From contig NZ_MAGP01000113.1 in the NCBI RefSeq assembly GCF_002926165.1, forward strand, positions 1-64,000: a stretch of DNA of 64,000 nucleotides, given 5' to 3'. The position numbers and the translations under genes are program-made. This stretch comes from Micromonospora chalcea (lineage in GTDB: Bacteria > Actinomycetota > Actinomycetes > Mycobacteriales > Micromonosporaceae). The notes below the pieces were generated by a model. It saw only the letters and a program-made list of their open reading frames with translations. It had not been told where the DNA came from and did not search any database. Of this stretch, positions 27,199-35,683 are shown one piece after another (position 1 is the first letter of the stretch; each line of letters begins with the position of its first letter).

Positions 27199-27507
27199 AT
27201 GGCCGAGACATTCGTGAGCGAAGACCTGAAGACACTGCAGGCGATTGCGCGCGGGGCCGGGATACAGGAGGTCGACCGCCTGTCGCCGGACCAACTGGTC
27301 GAGGCGCTGCGCCGCGCCGGGGTGACCGACGGTACGCAGGACCAGTGGCCGCCCCAGCCGATCGAGGACCCGGCTCACCTGGCCGGGCTGCCCCGCAGTT
27401 CGCTGAAGCAGGGCGACGAGAGCACCGGCGGCCGGGCCGCCGAGGAGTCGATCGGTGCCATGCCCGGCGAGTCCGGCACCGAGATCAACGACCGTACGGA
27501 ACGCTGA
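27199..27507 (+). CDS. Small hypothetical protein
   Basis: I do not recognise this family. The 102-aa protein starts MAETFVSEDLKTLQAIARGAG and has an N-terminal helical part that reads like a SAP- or Rho-N-like short domain (VDRLSPDQLVEALRRAGV). This is followed by a polar, Pro/Gly/Glu-rich tail (SLKQGDESTGGRAAEESIGAMPG) that is probably disordered. GGGAAGG lies near the ATG. No membrane segment or signal is seen. A strong terminator follows. Composition suggests a soluble, possibly stress-related protein. Confidence 0.7.
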   Translation: MAETFVSEDLKTLQAIARGAGIQEVDRLSPDQLVEALRRAGVTDGTQDQWPPQPIEDPAHLAGLPRSSLKQGDESTGGRAAEESIGAMPGESGTEINDRTER

Positions 27508-27521
27508 CCGGTATCGCACAA

Positions 27522-27555
27522 GGGGCCGCCCCCGGTGACTCCCGGGGGCGGCCCC
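27522..27555. terminator. Bidirectional hairpin terminator
   Basis: A 14-bp perfect GC stem (GGGGCCGCCCCCGG with complement at 27542-27555) and a six-base loop lie between two convergent genes. Symmetry and position indicate termination from both sides. Confidence 0.75.
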
Positions 27556-27573
27556 ACGCTCGACCGTGCGGGA

Positions 27574-29142
27574 TCAGTGCATCCCGGCGGCCGCCGCCTC
27601 CTCACGGACCCGGCGCTCGTCACCGCTGAGCGTGTTCAGGGGCTTCTCCTTGATGAACAGCACGACGACCAGGGCGAGCAGCGCGAACGGCGCGCCGATG
27701 AGGAACATCTCCGACGTGGCGGTGCCGTAGACCTCCTGCACGATCCGCAGCACCGGCTCCGGCAGGGCCGACAGATCCGGCACCTCGGCCGATCCGCCGC
27801 CGGTGGCCAGCGGCCCGAGCTTCTCCGTGGTCAGCGACGTCACCCGGTTGGCCAGGACCGCGCCGAGCGCGCTGACCCCGACCGCGCCGCCCATGCTGCG
27901 GAAGAACGTCAGCACCGAGGTCGCCGCGCCCAGCTCGGCGGCCGGCACGTCGTTCTGCGCGGCCAGCACCAGGTTCTGCAGCAGCATGCCCACACCGACG
28001 CCCAGCACCGCCATGTACACCGAGAGCATCGGCACGCTCGTGTTCGCGTCGATGGTGCTCAGCAGCAGCATGCCGACCGTCATCACCGCGGCGCCGGCGA
28101 CCAGGAACATCTTCCACCGGCCGTACTTGGTGATCAGCTGACCGGCCACGGTCGAGGAGACCAGCAGGCCGAGGACCATCGGCAGGCTCATCAGGCCGGC
28201 CGCTGTGGGCGACTTGCCGAGCGAGGTCTGGAAGTACTGCGACAGGAACACCGTGCCGCCGAACATCGCCACGCCCACCAGGATGCTGGCCACCGTGGTG
28301 AGGCTGACGGTGCGGTTGCGGAAGATCCCCAGCGGGATGATCGGCTCCTCCGTGCGGGACTCGACGAACACGGCGAGCGCGAGCAGCGCCAGCCCGCCGC
28401 CGACCAGCAGCGCGGTCCAGCCGGACGCCCAGTCGAACTTGTTCCCGGCCAGCGACGACCAGATCAGCAGCGTGGACACACCCGAGGTGATCAGCAGGGC
28501 GCCGAGCCAGTCGATGCGGACCCTGCGGCGGACCACCGGAAGGTGCAGCGTCTTCTGCAGCAGCGCGATGGACAGCAGGCTGAACGGCACACCGATCAGG
28601 AAGCACCAGCGCCAGCCGAGCCAGGACGTGTCGACCAGGACGCCGCCGATCAGCGGGCCGGCGATGGTGCCGACACCGAAGACCGCCCCGAAGATGCCGG
28701 CGTACCGGCCCAGCTCACGCGGCGGGATCATGGCCGCCATGACGATCGTGGCGAGCGCCGTCATGCCGCCCGCGCCGATGCCCTGGATGACCCGGCTGAG
28801 CAGCAGCACCTCGACGTTCGGGGTGAATCCGGCGACCAGCGAGCCGACCACGAACAGGCCGAGGGACAACTGGATCAGCAGCTTCTTGCTGTAGAGGTCG
28901 GCCATCTTGCCCCACAGCGGCACCGTCGCGGTCATCGCCAGCAGCTCGCTGGTGACGATCCAGGTGTAGACGGTCTGGCTGCCGTCGAGGTCGGCGATGA
29001 TCCGGGGCAGCGCGTTCGCCACCACCGTCGAGGCGAGGATCGCCACGAACATGCCGACCATCAGGCCGGACAACGCCTGGAGAACCTCCCGGCGTGACAT
29101 CCGCGTACCCGTCTCGGCGGGCGGAACAGTGGCGGTGGTCAT
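27574..29142 (-). CDS. DHA2-family (EmrB/QacA-like) MFS multidrug exporter
   Basis: This is a proton-driven drug exporter of 522 aa with 14 predicted helices. Family motifs are WIVTSELLAMTATVPLWGKMADLYSKK (motif A) and GPLIGGVLVDTSWLGWRWCF (motif C, antiporter signature), followed by VRIDWLGALL. AAGGAG lies six bases before the ATG at 29142; an open frame continues upstream through the intergenic region but has no conserved content. The TetR gene lies just upstream on the same strand (56 bases), suggesting a regulator-exporter operon. Substrates are unknown. Confidence 0.9.
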   Translation of the reverse strand: MTTATVPPAETGTRMSRREVLQALSGLMVGMFVAILASTVVANALPRIIADLDGSQTVYTWIVTSELLAMTATVPLWGKMADLYSKKLLIQLSLGLFVVGSLVAGFTPNVEVLLLSRVIQGIGAGGMTALATIVMAAMIPPRELGRYAGIFGAVFGVGTIAGPLIGGVLVDTSWLGWRWCFLIGVPFSLLSIALLQKTLHLPVVRRRVRIDWLGALLITSGVSTLLIWSSLAGNKFDWASGWTALLVGGGLALLALAVFVESRTEEPIIPLGIFRNRTVSLTTVASILVGVAMFGGTVFLSQYFQTSLGKSPTAAGLMSLPMVLGLLVSSTVAGQLITKYGRWKMFLVAGAAVMTVGMLLLSTIDANTSVPMLSVYMAVLGVGVGMLLQNLVLAAQNDVPAAELGAATSVLTFFRSMGGAVGVSALGAVLANRVTSLTTEKLGPLATGGGSAEVPDLSALPEPVLRIVQEVYGTATSEMFLIGAPFALLALVVVLFIKEKPLNTLSGDERRVREEAAAAGMH

Positions 29143-29198
29143 CGAACTCCTTGTCGTGTGCGCGGGCGGGCGGCCGCGGCCGGTACGGATGGGAGGGG

Positions 29199-29807
29199 TC
29201 AGGACGGATCGGGCAGGCCGGCCGCGACGGCGGCGAACGCCTCGGCGGTCAGCTCGCGCAGCGTCGTCGTGTCGGGTCGCTCGACCCACTGCATGAGGGC
29301 CGTGCGGAAGACCGCGCCGGCGACAGTGGTGACGAGCGTCGGGTGGCCGTGGCACGGGTCGAGGCCCAGCCGGGCGGCCACCGCCGCGACGATCACCTGC
29401 TCGGTCTCGGCGTTGCCGCTGATCAGACGCGGAAGAAGCGACGGGTTTGCCGCGATCACCCGCAGCCGCAGCAGCCACACCTCGCGGTCGGCCTCGACGG
29501 CTTCGACGACGTCGCCGAAGGCCAGCCGCAGCGCGTCGAACGCGGACAGCTCCGGCGGGGCGGCGACGATGCGGGCGGCCAGCACCTCGCGGTCGGTCGG
29601 CTGGTCGCCGAGCAGCGCCTCGTCCTTGCTGGGGAAGTAGTTGAAGAAGGTGCGGGCCGACACGTCGGCGGCCTCGCTGATCTCCTCCACCGTCACCTGG
29701 TCCAGGCCGCGCTCGGCGACCAGCCGAAGCGCGGCGGCGCTGAGGGCGGCGCGGGTCTGCCGCTTCTTGCGGTCGCGCAGGCCGGGGCGGCTCTGATCCG
29801 TGGTCAC
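29199..29807 (-). CDS. TetR-family regulator of the DHA2 exporter
   Basis: This is a 202-aa TetR repressor. The helix-turn-helix spans about residues 15-60 (RDRKKRQTRAALSAAALRLVAERG, then VTVEEISEAADVSARTFFNYFPSKDEAL). The C-terminal ligand domain contains FVV-poor, Ala/Leu-rich helices and ends near FAAVAAGLPDPS. It precedes the exporter gene in the same direction. A nested dyad lies 10-44 bases upstream of its start, which suggests that it represses its own operon and is released by a drug-like ligand. Confidence 0.9.
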   Translation of the reverse strand: MTTDQSRPGLRDRKKRQTRAALSAAALRLVAERGLDQVTVEEISEAADVSARTFFNYFPSKDEALLGDQPTDREVLAARIVAAPPELSAFDALRLAFGDVVEAVEADREVWLLRLRVIAANPSLLPRLISGNAETEQVIVAAVAARLGLDPCHGHPTLVTTVAGAVFRTALMQWVERPDTTTLRELTAEAFAAVAAGLPDPS

Positions 29808-29816
29808 GCCACGACC

Positions 29817-29851
29817 CTAAAAGCGATCTTGCAGGGACTGCAAACTTTTAG
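29817..29851 (-). promoter_or_regulatory. Nested dyad operator upstream of TetR/exporter operon
   Basis: An inner palindrome TTGCAG-GGA-CTGCAA (29829-29843) lies inside an outer inverted repeat CTAAAAG (29817-29823) and CTTTTAG (29845-29851). The two centres are two bases apart. It ends ten bases before the tetR start, so binding would block the promoter. The identity of the binding protein is inferred from proximity. Confidence 0.6.
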
Positions 29852-29961
29852 TCAGTGAAGTGATGCGTGACGCAGCGGTGCCGGAAAACGGGTTGAGAGC
29901 GGTTCCGCACGTCCCGTACGGTTCCCCGCACTCCTGTCGCAGCGAAGAAGGACGATTCCGC

Positions 29962-29982
29962 GTGACCCCTCCTGCTCTCTAG
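29962..29982 (+). CDS. Possible six-codon leader peptide MTPPAL
   Basis: A tiny frame, GTG ACC CCT CCT GCT CTC TAG, encodes MTPPAL and is preceded by GAAGAAGGA at a spacing suitable for ribosome binding. Three hairpins separate it from the DUF1062 gene 130 bases downstream. The two consecutive proline codons could slow a ribosome. The arrangement fits a translational-attenuation leader, but a frame this short can arise by chance. Confidence 0.35.
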   Translation: MTPPAL

Positions 29983-29994
29983 AACCTGACACGT

Positions 29995-30115
29995 TCCCCA
30001 CGCCTGTAGCCGTCGCCTGCGCGACGGCTCCCCGGGCTGCCCTCGCGCGCCCGGCCACAGCGTCCGAGGCCGCGCGTAATCGGCCTCGCGTCAGGTCTTC
30101 AGAGATCAGGTCTCC
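29995..30115 (+). promoter_or_regulatory. Structured 5' leader of the DUF1062 gene
   Basis: Three successive stems are visible. The first is AGCCGTCGC/GCGACGGCT with loop CTGC (30008-30029), the second is CCGGGC/GCCCGG (30032-30054), and the third is CGAGGCCG/CGGCCTCG with an eight-base loop (30065-30088). Two CAGGTCT repeats follow, directly before the ATG at 30116. The region 29808-30115 otherwise holds only the TetR operator and the candidate leader frame. An attenuator role is inferred. Confidence 0.4.
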
Positions 30116-30673
30116 ATGTCATCCCAACCTCATATCGTGCTGCCCTGGGTCGTACGCCGGACCCGCCTTCCGCTGCTGTCGCTGCGCTGCGTCATCTGCC
30201 GGGCGGAGACGGCCACCGCCGCCCGGGGCCGGTTCCGCGTCAACGCCAACGGCAAGCTGCTGGACGTCTGGCTGCTGGTGCACTGCGTGTCCTGCGGCCG
30301 GACCAGCAAGCTCACCGTCCGTGAGCGGGCAGCGGTCAGCTCGTTCGATCCCACCGACCTGCACGGCCACCAACTCAACGATCCCGACCTGGTGGCGGCC
30401 ACACTGCTGGACCCGGCGTTCGCCCGGCGCTGCCACTTCACCCTCGACTGGACCGGAGCGTGGCGCCTGGACGCGCCGGTCGTACCGCTCGACGGGTGGC
30501 CGGTGCAGGTGAACGTCACGTTCGACGACCCGGTGCCGGTGCGCCCGGACCGGCTCATCGCCCACCGGTTCGGCCTCACCCGGTCCGAGGTGCTGCGCCG
30601 GGTCAAGTGCGACATCCCGCTGAACCGTCCGACGAGCACCGCATTCACCTTCACGGTGCTGGCGGAGGACTGA
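30116..30673 (+). CDS. DUF1062 family protein
   Basis: This 185-aa protein matches DUF1062. It has a zinc-ribbon-like N-terminal half with LRCVICRAE and VHCVSCGRTSKLTV (two CxxC pairs, residues about 21-24 and 59-62) around the conserved FRVNANGKLLDVWLL. A helical part ends in LTRSEVLRRVKCDIPL. The four cysteines suggest a metal site. Function is unknown. The gene is preceded by a long structured leader and is convergent with a macrolide-type glycosyltransferase. The ATG has only weak ribosome-site pairing (AGG five bases away). Confidence 0.83.
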   Translation: MSSQPHIVLPWVVRRTRLPLLSLRCVICRAETATAARGRFRVNANGKLLDVWLLVHCVSCGRTSKLTVRERAAVSSFDPTDLHGHQLNDPDLVAATLLDPAFARRCHFTLDWTGAWRLDAPVVPLDGWPVQVNVTFDDPVPVRPDRLIAHRFGLTRSEVLRRVKCDIPLNRPTSTAFTFTVLAED

Positions 30674-30714
30674 CCGGGGCGTGGTCGCGGCGGCATTCCC
30701 GCCGCGACCACGCC

Positions 30715-31917
30715 TCACCCGCCGCTCGCGGCGCCGCCCCGTACCGCGGCGAGTTCGGCCTCGATCAGGGCGGCGGCCCGGTCGGCGCCCCCGGCGGCGC
30801 GGGCCTGCCGCTTCAGCTCGGCGCTGCGGGCCAGCACGACGGGGTCCGATGTGAGGGCCAGCAGCGCCGCACGCAGCTCCGCGGCGGTGACGTCGCCCGA
30901 GTCGACGACCCGGGCGACGCCGAGCGCGGCCAGCTGCTCGGCGTTCGCGAACTGGTCGGCCGCCTGCGGTACGGCGATCATCGGCGTCCCGCAGTAGAGA
31001 CCTTCGCTGCTGCCGCCCATGCCGGCGTGGGTGACGAAGGCATCCGCCTGCTCCAGTACGGCCAGCTGCGGCACCCACCGGTGGACCTCGACGCTGTCCG
31101 GGACGGGACCGAGTTCGGCCGGGTCGACGTGCTCGCCGATCTGCAGGACGGTGTGCCAGCCGGGCAGGTCGCCGAACGCGGCGACGCAGCGGCGGTAGAA
31201 CTCGGGCTGCCGGGTGAAGGCGGAGCCGAGCGAGACGAGCAGCACCTTCCCGGCGTGCTCCGGTCGTACCCAGGAACCCTGCTCGGCGCGGTCGCCCAGC
31301 ACTGGGCCGACGAAGCTGTAGACCGACCGGTCGACGCGGTCGGCGTTCGGCTGGAGCGCCTCCGGCGGCAGGACGAGGCTGCGGGGCGGCCGCCCCTGGA
31401 ACGCCATGCTGTCGGTGACCGACGAACCCTCCGCGGTCAGCCATGCCGTGAACCGCCGGTAGTAGTCGGCGCCGCGCGGATCGGCCCGCATCGCCTCCAC
31501 GACGGGTGCCATCTCCTGTTCGTAGCCGTCCCAGGCCACGAACGTCGAGGACAGCTGGACGGCCGGGATCCCCCACTGCTCGCCGAGCAGCCGGGCCGGC
31601 GCGCCGGCGATGTCGTAGAGGAACAGGTCCGGCCGGTCGTCGGCGTAGGCGGCCCGCAGCTGCGGCAGCATGGCGATCGCGTCGTCGAGGAAGAGCGTGA
31701 GCTGTGCGATGGGGTCGTCGATGCCGGCGCCGCCGTCAGCGGGCAGCGTCGAGGCGTACGGCTTCAGCTCCGCGCCGGTTGACCGGATGACCTCGGCGAA
31801 GGCGGGGTCGTTGGCGTACGTGACCCGGTGGCCGCGCCGCACCAGGGTACGGATGATCTCCAGGCTCGGGTTGACGTGCCCGTGGAACGGGATGCTGACC
31901 ATGGCGATGTGCGGCAA
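30715..31917 (-). CDS. Macrolide-type (MGT) glycosyltransferase, GT1 family
   Basis: This is a GT-B glycosyltransferase of 400 aa that transfers a sugar from UDP-glucose, as in Mgt/OleI enzymes that inactivate macrolides. Family features are the N-terminal [20 protein letters not shown], the RRGHRVTYA strand, and the C-terminal donor-binding block [22 protein letters not shown] with [15 protein letters not shown] and [10 protein letters not shown]. The start is TTG at 31917 with AGGAG five bases before it. A TetR gene diverges from it, with two copies of one palindrome between. Self-resistance or xenobiotic inactivation is likely; the acceptor is unproven. Confidence 0.88.
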   Translation of the reverse strand: MPHIAMVSIPFHGHVNPSLEIIRTLVRRGHRVTYANDPAFAEVIRSTGAELKPYASTLPADGGAGIDDPIAQLTLFLDDAIAMLPQLRAAYADDRPDLFLYDIAGAPARLLGEQWGIPAVQLSSTFVAWDGYEQEMAPVVEAMRADPRGADYYRRFTAWLTAEGSSVTDSMAFQGRPPRSLVLPPEALQPNADRVDRSVYSFVGPVLGDRAEQGSWVRPEHAGKVLLVSLGSAFTRQPEFYRRCVAAFGDLPGWHTVLQIGEHVDPAELGPVPDSVEVHRWVPQLAVLEQADAFVTHAGMGGSSEGLYCGTPMIAVPQAADQFANAEQLAALGVARVVDSGDVTAAELRAALLALTSDPVVLARSAELKRQARAAGGADRAAALIEAELAAVRGGAASGG

Positions 31918-31937
31918 GTGATCTCCTGATCTCTGCT

Positions 31938-31958
31938 GAGACGAGACGGTCCGTCTCG
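31938..31958. promoter_or_regulatory. TetR operator 1 at mgt promoter
   Basis: The core palindrome is GAGACG-GTC-CGTCTC (31943-31957), preceded by an extra GAGAC. It lies 26-40 bases upstream of the glycosyltransferase start. The same extended pattern (GAGACGAGACG-N3-CGTCT) is found, inverted, at 31994-32014, which strongly suggests a shared regulator. Confidence 0.7.
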
Positions 31959-31993
31959 CTTGCCCAGCAGAGCACGGCACGACCACCTCCGTC

Positions 31994-32014
31994 AAGACGA
32001 TACGTCTCGTCTCG
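31994..32014. promoter_or_regulatory. TetR operator 2 at tetR promoter
   Basis: AAGACG-ATA-CGTCTC (31994-32008) is followed by GTCTCG, repeating operator 1 in the opposite orientation. TAGGCT (32018-32023), just downstream, is a fair -10 element seven bases before the GTG of the TetR gene. This suggests a leaderless, self-repressed message. Confidence 0.7.
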
Positions 32015-32029
32015 CGGTAGGCTGCCGCT

Positions 32030-32623
32030 GTGACTCCACAGCCCACCCGCCGCAACGAGCAGTCCCGCCGCGCGATCCTCGCCGCCGCCCTGGAGCTGCT
32101 GACCGAGACCGGCTATTCGGCCCTGACCGTCGAGGCGATCGCCGCCCGCGCCGGGGTCGGCAAGCAGACCATCTACCGCTGGTGGCGCGGCAAGGGCGCG
32201 GTCATCCTGGACGCGCTCGCCGACGACATGCCGGAGGTGATCGCGCTGCCCGACACCGGTGACCTGCGGGCTGATCTGCGTGCGGTTCTCCGGGCCACAG
32301 TCGCCGAGTTCGCCGATCCCCGGCTGTCCGCCACCACCCGTGCCATCACCATCGAGACGCTCACCGATGAGGAACTGGCCGCCCAGGCGCGCGACCGGCT
32401 GCTCCGTCCTCAGTTGAACGCGGTCCGCGCCCGGCTGGAGGCCGCCCGCGAGGCCGGCCAGGTACGCCCCGACGCTGCCCTGGACCTGGTGGTGGAGCTG
32501 CTGTTCGGTCCGCTGTACCACCGCTGGCTGCTGCGCAACGGCCCGCTGACCGACGACTACGCCGACGGCATCGTCGACCTGGTCGTCACCGCGGTCACCC
32601 CGTCGACGAACGCTGGCCGCTAG
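32030..32623 (+). CDS. TetR/AcrR-family regulator divergent from mgt
   Basis: This is a 197-aa TetR repressor. The DNA-binding domain is [48 protein letters not shown] (about residues 12-60, in two pieces [20 protein letters not shown] and flanks). The C-terminal part ([29 protein letters not shown]) matches the TetR C-terminal domain 16-like group. GTG 32030 has no ribosome site and lies seven bases after a -10-like TAGGCT. Two identical-type operators in the divergent gap with the glycosyltransferase indicate control of both genes. Macrolide-like ligands are a plausible inducer. Confidence 0.9.
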   Translation: MTPQPTRRNEQSRRAILAAALELLTETGYSALTVEAIAARAGVGKQTIYRWWRGKGAVILDALADDMPEVIALPDTGDLRADLRAVLRATVAEFADPRLSATTRAITIETLTDEELAAQARDRLLRPQLNAVRARLEAAREAGQVRPDAALDLVVELLFGPLYHRWLLRNGPLTDDYADGIVDLVVTAVTPSTNAGR

Positions 32624-32638
32624 CCAGTCGTCTGCGGT

Positions 32639-33100
32639 CTATCCTGCGGCCAGTTCCTGCGACAGCCGATCGAGCCCAGCCCTTATCAGCTTTCCGTAGC
32701 CGTCGTCGCCGAGCGCGCCGATCCCCTCCCGGGCCCGCCGGAGGTGGTCCCGGGCCTGGTCGAGTTCACCGAGCTTGCGGTGGCACTCCGCCAGGTTCAG
32801 ATGCAGCGACGGGTACAGCCCGGCGACAGACATCGGCACCCCGGCCTGCGCGACCCGCTCGTCGGTGAGCAGGTCGGCCGCCGCGAGCGCCCGCCGGTCC
32901 CAGGCCAGTTCCTGGCGTACGTCGTCCTGCACGTCGGCCATCGCGTGGGCGAGGACGCAGACGTGCAGGGGGTCGCCCTGTTCCCTGTTGATCTCGTCCC
33001 AGATCCGGGCGAACAGGTCGCGGGCCTCCTCCCGTCGGCCGTGCTGGTGGTGCATCTGTACGCCGTCGTTGATCCGGGTCAGCGTCGCGTCGAACACCAT
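32639..33100 (-). CDS. Tetratricopeptide-like hypothetical protein
   Basis: This 153-aa all-helical protein has TPR-like spacing: HGRREEARDLFARIWDEI, HVCVLAHAMADVQDD, SLHLNLAECHRKLGELDQARDHLRRARE and a final GLDRLSQEL helix. No catalytic motif, signal or membrane segment is seen. The ATG at 33100 is chosen since the open frame stops shortly upstream. The gene converges with the TetR gene, 15 bases apart. It probably acts as a protein-interaction module; no specific role can be assigned. Confidence 0.72.
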   Translation of the reverse strand: MVFDATLTRINDGVQMHHQHGRREEARDLFARIWDEINREQGDPLHVCVLAHAMADVQDDVRQELAWDRRALAAADLLTDERVAQAGVPMSVAGLYPSLHLNLAECHRKLGELDQARDHLRRAREGIGALGDDGYGKLIRAGLDRLSQELAAG

Positions 33101-33347
33101 CCCCTGCTCCCTGGGATCGGCTGCGGTGGCGTGATCGTACGCCGACAGCGGCCCTCTGAACCCGCCCGCACATAACTGTCATTATGGTGTAGTGCCGATT
33201 TGTCCTCTTTGACCGTAGGGATAAGTGGATTGACGTTACCGGTAATCCGTTAATAGGTGTGCCGACGTGGCACCGGCGAGCCGGGCACCGTCGGCTCCCG
33301 GCCTGCTCGACAATCCACGGGTGACGTCGACTTGCCCTGTGCGCCAG

Positions 33348-34043
33348 ATGACCGGCTCACCTCCCGCACTGCACTACTACGTGCTGTACGACGCCGCCGG
33401 CGCGCCGGAAGGACTGTTGGCCGAGGAGTTCCTGCTCGCGGCGGACTACTCCTCCGCGGGGCTGGTGAGCGGTGGCTGGATCCGGTCCGAGGGGCGTTGG
33501 CACGAGGCGTCGGCCACCAGCCGGCGGCTACGTGCGGCCGCCGGGTTACGCGAGCGGGTGACGCCCGTCGACCGCGACGCGGCGGCGGCGCTCTATCGAG
33601 ATCTCTGCGGCGCGGACCTGCCGGACGAGGACACCCTGCGGGCGTGCTTCGGCGCCCCTCCGGCTCAGCCGCCCTCCCCTTTGCGGCTGGGCGACTCCGG
33701 ACCCCGGCCGGGGTTCCGTGAGACGCGCGTCTACCGGATCCTGTTCGCCGGCGAACTGAGCCCGGACGATCTCACGGCACTCAGCGAGGCGTGGCAGATG
33801 CCGATCACCGGCGACCCGGCGGATCCCGGGACGCGCATCCTGGGAGCGGTGCGCCGTCAGGTCCGAGGCGACGCCTTCCGCTGGGATCTGCGCCGCGTCG
33901 CCGCGGGCGCTGCCTGGGGACTGGACGTGACCTGCGACCTTCTCGGCGACCGCGATGAAGCCGTAGGGGTGCTGCTGCACGGTCTGACGACCCGGATGCG
34001 CGAGCAGGGGATGGTTCCCGTCACCGTCGACCGGTTCCGCTGA
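33348..34043 (+). CDS. Hypothetical protein (about 231 aa)
   Basis: I do not recognise a named family. The start MTGSPPALHYYVLYDAAGAPEGLLAEEFLLAADYSSAGLVSGGWIRSEGRW is split here as PPALHYYVLYDAAG and LVSGGWIRSEGRWH; a repeated FRETRVYRILFAGELSPDDL strand follows, and the C-terminus is RWDLRRVAAGAAWGLDVTC. It is a soluble alpha/beta protein without signal. The start is uncertain: GTG 33321 is also in frame, and the region 33101-33347 (247 bases) is relatively AT-rich and could hold its promoter. It ends five bases from the convergent metallo-hydrolase gene. Confidence 0.68.
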   Translation: MTGSPPALHYYVLYDAAGAPEGLLAEEFLLAADYSSAGLVSGGWIRSEGRWHEASATSRRLRAAAGLRERVTPVDRDAAAALYRDLCGADLPDEDTLRACFGAPPAQPPSPLRLGDSGPRPGFRETRVYRILFAGELSPDDLTALSEAWQMPITGDPADPGTRILGAVRRQVRGDAFRWDLRRVAAGAAWGLDVTCDLLGDRDEAVGVLLHGLTTRMREQGMVPVTVDRFR

Positions 34044-34047
34044 CGCC

Positions 34048-34908
34048 CTACCTCGCGAACGGCCTGGTCACCTCGAAGGGCTCGGGGAACCGTACGGGGA
34101 TCCGGGCCTCCGCACTCCTGCGGTCGAGGAACGCCTTCGTCACGGCGAACCTGTCGAAGACGGGCGGCAGCGGGCGGAGCCTGCGGTCCAGCGACACGAA
34201 GAAGTTGTCCCAGTGGATCGGCACGATGAGGCCGGGCCGCGTCGCTTCCACCACGTGCCGCCAGTAGTCGTCCTGGAACCGCCGAGGCTGAACACCCAGG
34301 GCGCCTGTGGCGAGGTAGAGGACGTCGACGTCGAGCCCGTCGAACTTGCCGGGTACGAAGTTGGCGCTCGGATGGATCAGCAGCGAGCCGCCGGGATGGG
34401 TGACGAAGAAGGAGAAGCATCCGCCGTCGCGGTAGCTGCCTGCCCGGACTGGCGGGACGAGCGGTTCGTCGATCGTGCCCGGGAACCTGTTGCCGGGGCT
34501 GTGGACGGCGGCGAGCACACGCACGGTGAACGCGCCGACCGTGTGCTCGCCGCCGTCCGCGATGCGCGTCATCGACTCCTCGGCGAGGCCCGCGCCACGC
34601 CCCACGTTCAGGGTCGACTCGGAACCGAAGAGCCTGCCCCCGAGATGCTTGACTATCTCGGGGGCGTCCATGACGTGGTCGTAGTGGGAGTGGGCGACGA
34701 AGAGCGCGTCGAGACGGGTCACCCCGGCCCGGGCGAGAGCGCCGGTGATCCGCCCGAGGTCGGGTGCGACGCGACCGAACGCGACACGGAGCAGCGAGGG
34801 CCTGCTCAGGAAGCCGTCGATCAGGATGCCGGACGCCCCGTCGGACAGCCAGACGGTCGTGGTGCCGAAGAACACGGCTTCGACAGACGTCCCGCCGCCC
34901 GAGCCCAT
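34048..34908 (-). CDS. MBL-fold metallo-hydrolase
   Basis: This 286-aa metallo-beta-lactamase-fold hydrolase has the metal-binding motif AHSHYDHVMDAPE near residues 72-84. Further metal ligands are likely in VHSPGNRF, LIHPSAN and IVPIHWDN. The layout resembles UlaG/YtnP-like or N-acyl-phosphatidylethanolamine-type members, with the substrate unknown. There is no clear signal peptide. The ATG at 34908 opens MGSGGGTSVEAVFFG; a shorter start within the glycine run is possible. The gene is on the same strand as the SMI1-type gene upstream, 54 bases away. Confidence 0.85.
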   Translation of the reverse strand: MGSGGGTSVEAVFFGTTTVWLSDGASGILIDGFLSRPSLLRVAFGRVAPDLGRITGALARAGVTRLDALFVAHSHYDHVMDAPEIVKHLGGRLFGSESTLNVGRGAGLAEESMTRIADGGEHTVGAFTVRVLAAVHSPGNRFPGTIDEPLVPPVRAGSYRDGGCFSFFVTHPGGSLLIHPSANFVPGKFDGLDVDVLYLATGALGVQPRRFQDDYWRHVVEATRPGLIVPIHWDNFFVSLDRRLRPLPPVFDRFAVTKAFLDRRSAEARIPVRFPEPFEVTRPFAR

Positions 34909-34962
34909 GCGCAGATGGTAGTGCGCTGGGGCGGTGTCAAAGTCAGTAGTGCTGGGCGCACC

Positions 34963-35460
34963 TCACTCGCTGGTCGACAGCGCCTCCAGCCACGGGTCGT
35001 CTCGCCCGGTGGAAAGGTGCTGGACGTACCCAGGACCGAGGATGAGGTGGTCGATGAACCCGGCAACGTCGTCGGCCAGCTTGGCGAAACTGGCAAGGTC
35101 GCTGTCGGTGTACCAGACGATGTTCAGGTCGGAGAACCACCACACCTCGCCGGTTGCACGCTCAACGAAGACGGGATTCTGCAGGACGTCCGCGACCACG
35201 CACCAGCGCGTAGCACCGCCCGGCAGGTCGTCGGCCATCCACGGTGTATGGCGCACTGATGCTGCCGACCACAGCCGCATGTCGCCGGTGCTTCCACAGT
35301 CGGCCCCGTCGGCGAGGCGGAGGAACTCGGCGTAACCGGGGGCGATGTCGTCGAGTGGCTCGTCCAGAGGGACCGGCGGTGGCAGCTCCAGCGGCCCGTA
35401 CGGCGGTGCAAGCCGTGCCAGAGCCGCAGCGATTCGACGGACGGAGTCGATCAAGCGCAT
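34963..35460 (-). CDS. SMI1/KNR4-like (SUKH) protein
   Basis: This 165-aa protein looks like a SUKH-superfamily member: LELPPPVPLDEPLDDIAPGYAEFLRLADGADCG supplies the helix and hydrophobic stretch that start these domains. The pattern VFVERATGEVWWFSDLNIVWY, with the following SFAKLADDVAGFIDHLI helix, closes it. SUKH proteins often act as immunity proteins for contact-dependent or polymorphic toxins, but no toxin gene is adjacent, so it may be an orphan. Function is therefore open. Confidence 0.65.
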   Translation of the reverse strand: MRLIDSVRRIAAALARLAPPYGPLELPPPVPLDEPLDDIAPGYAEFLRLADGADCGSTGDMRLWSAASVRHTPWMADDLPGGATRWCVVADVLQNPVFVERATGEVWWFSDLNIVWYTDSDLASFAKLADDVAGFIDHLILGPGYVQHLSTGRDDPWLEALSTSE

Positions 35461-35683
35461 CCCTCACTTACTGGTCACCGGTACGGTAGGCGTCGGCAGC
35501 GGCTGTCACGTCGGGGCCGCCGCCCGTCGGACTTCTGCGCCACTGCATGACAGCTCAGACGGCGATGGTGCCTGAGCTGGAGTGACCGCTCGGCGTGTCG
35601 GAGATCGAAATGTGGCGAGGCCTCCGATGGATGGTTCAACCTCGGCGCCGACAACGAATGGCTGTGACCGACTTCGACACACC

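Noticed and set aside
35461..35683. Possible gene in the gap between the SUKH-type and terC genes
   Set aside because: Only short frames without ribosome sites or motifs; I see nothing there.
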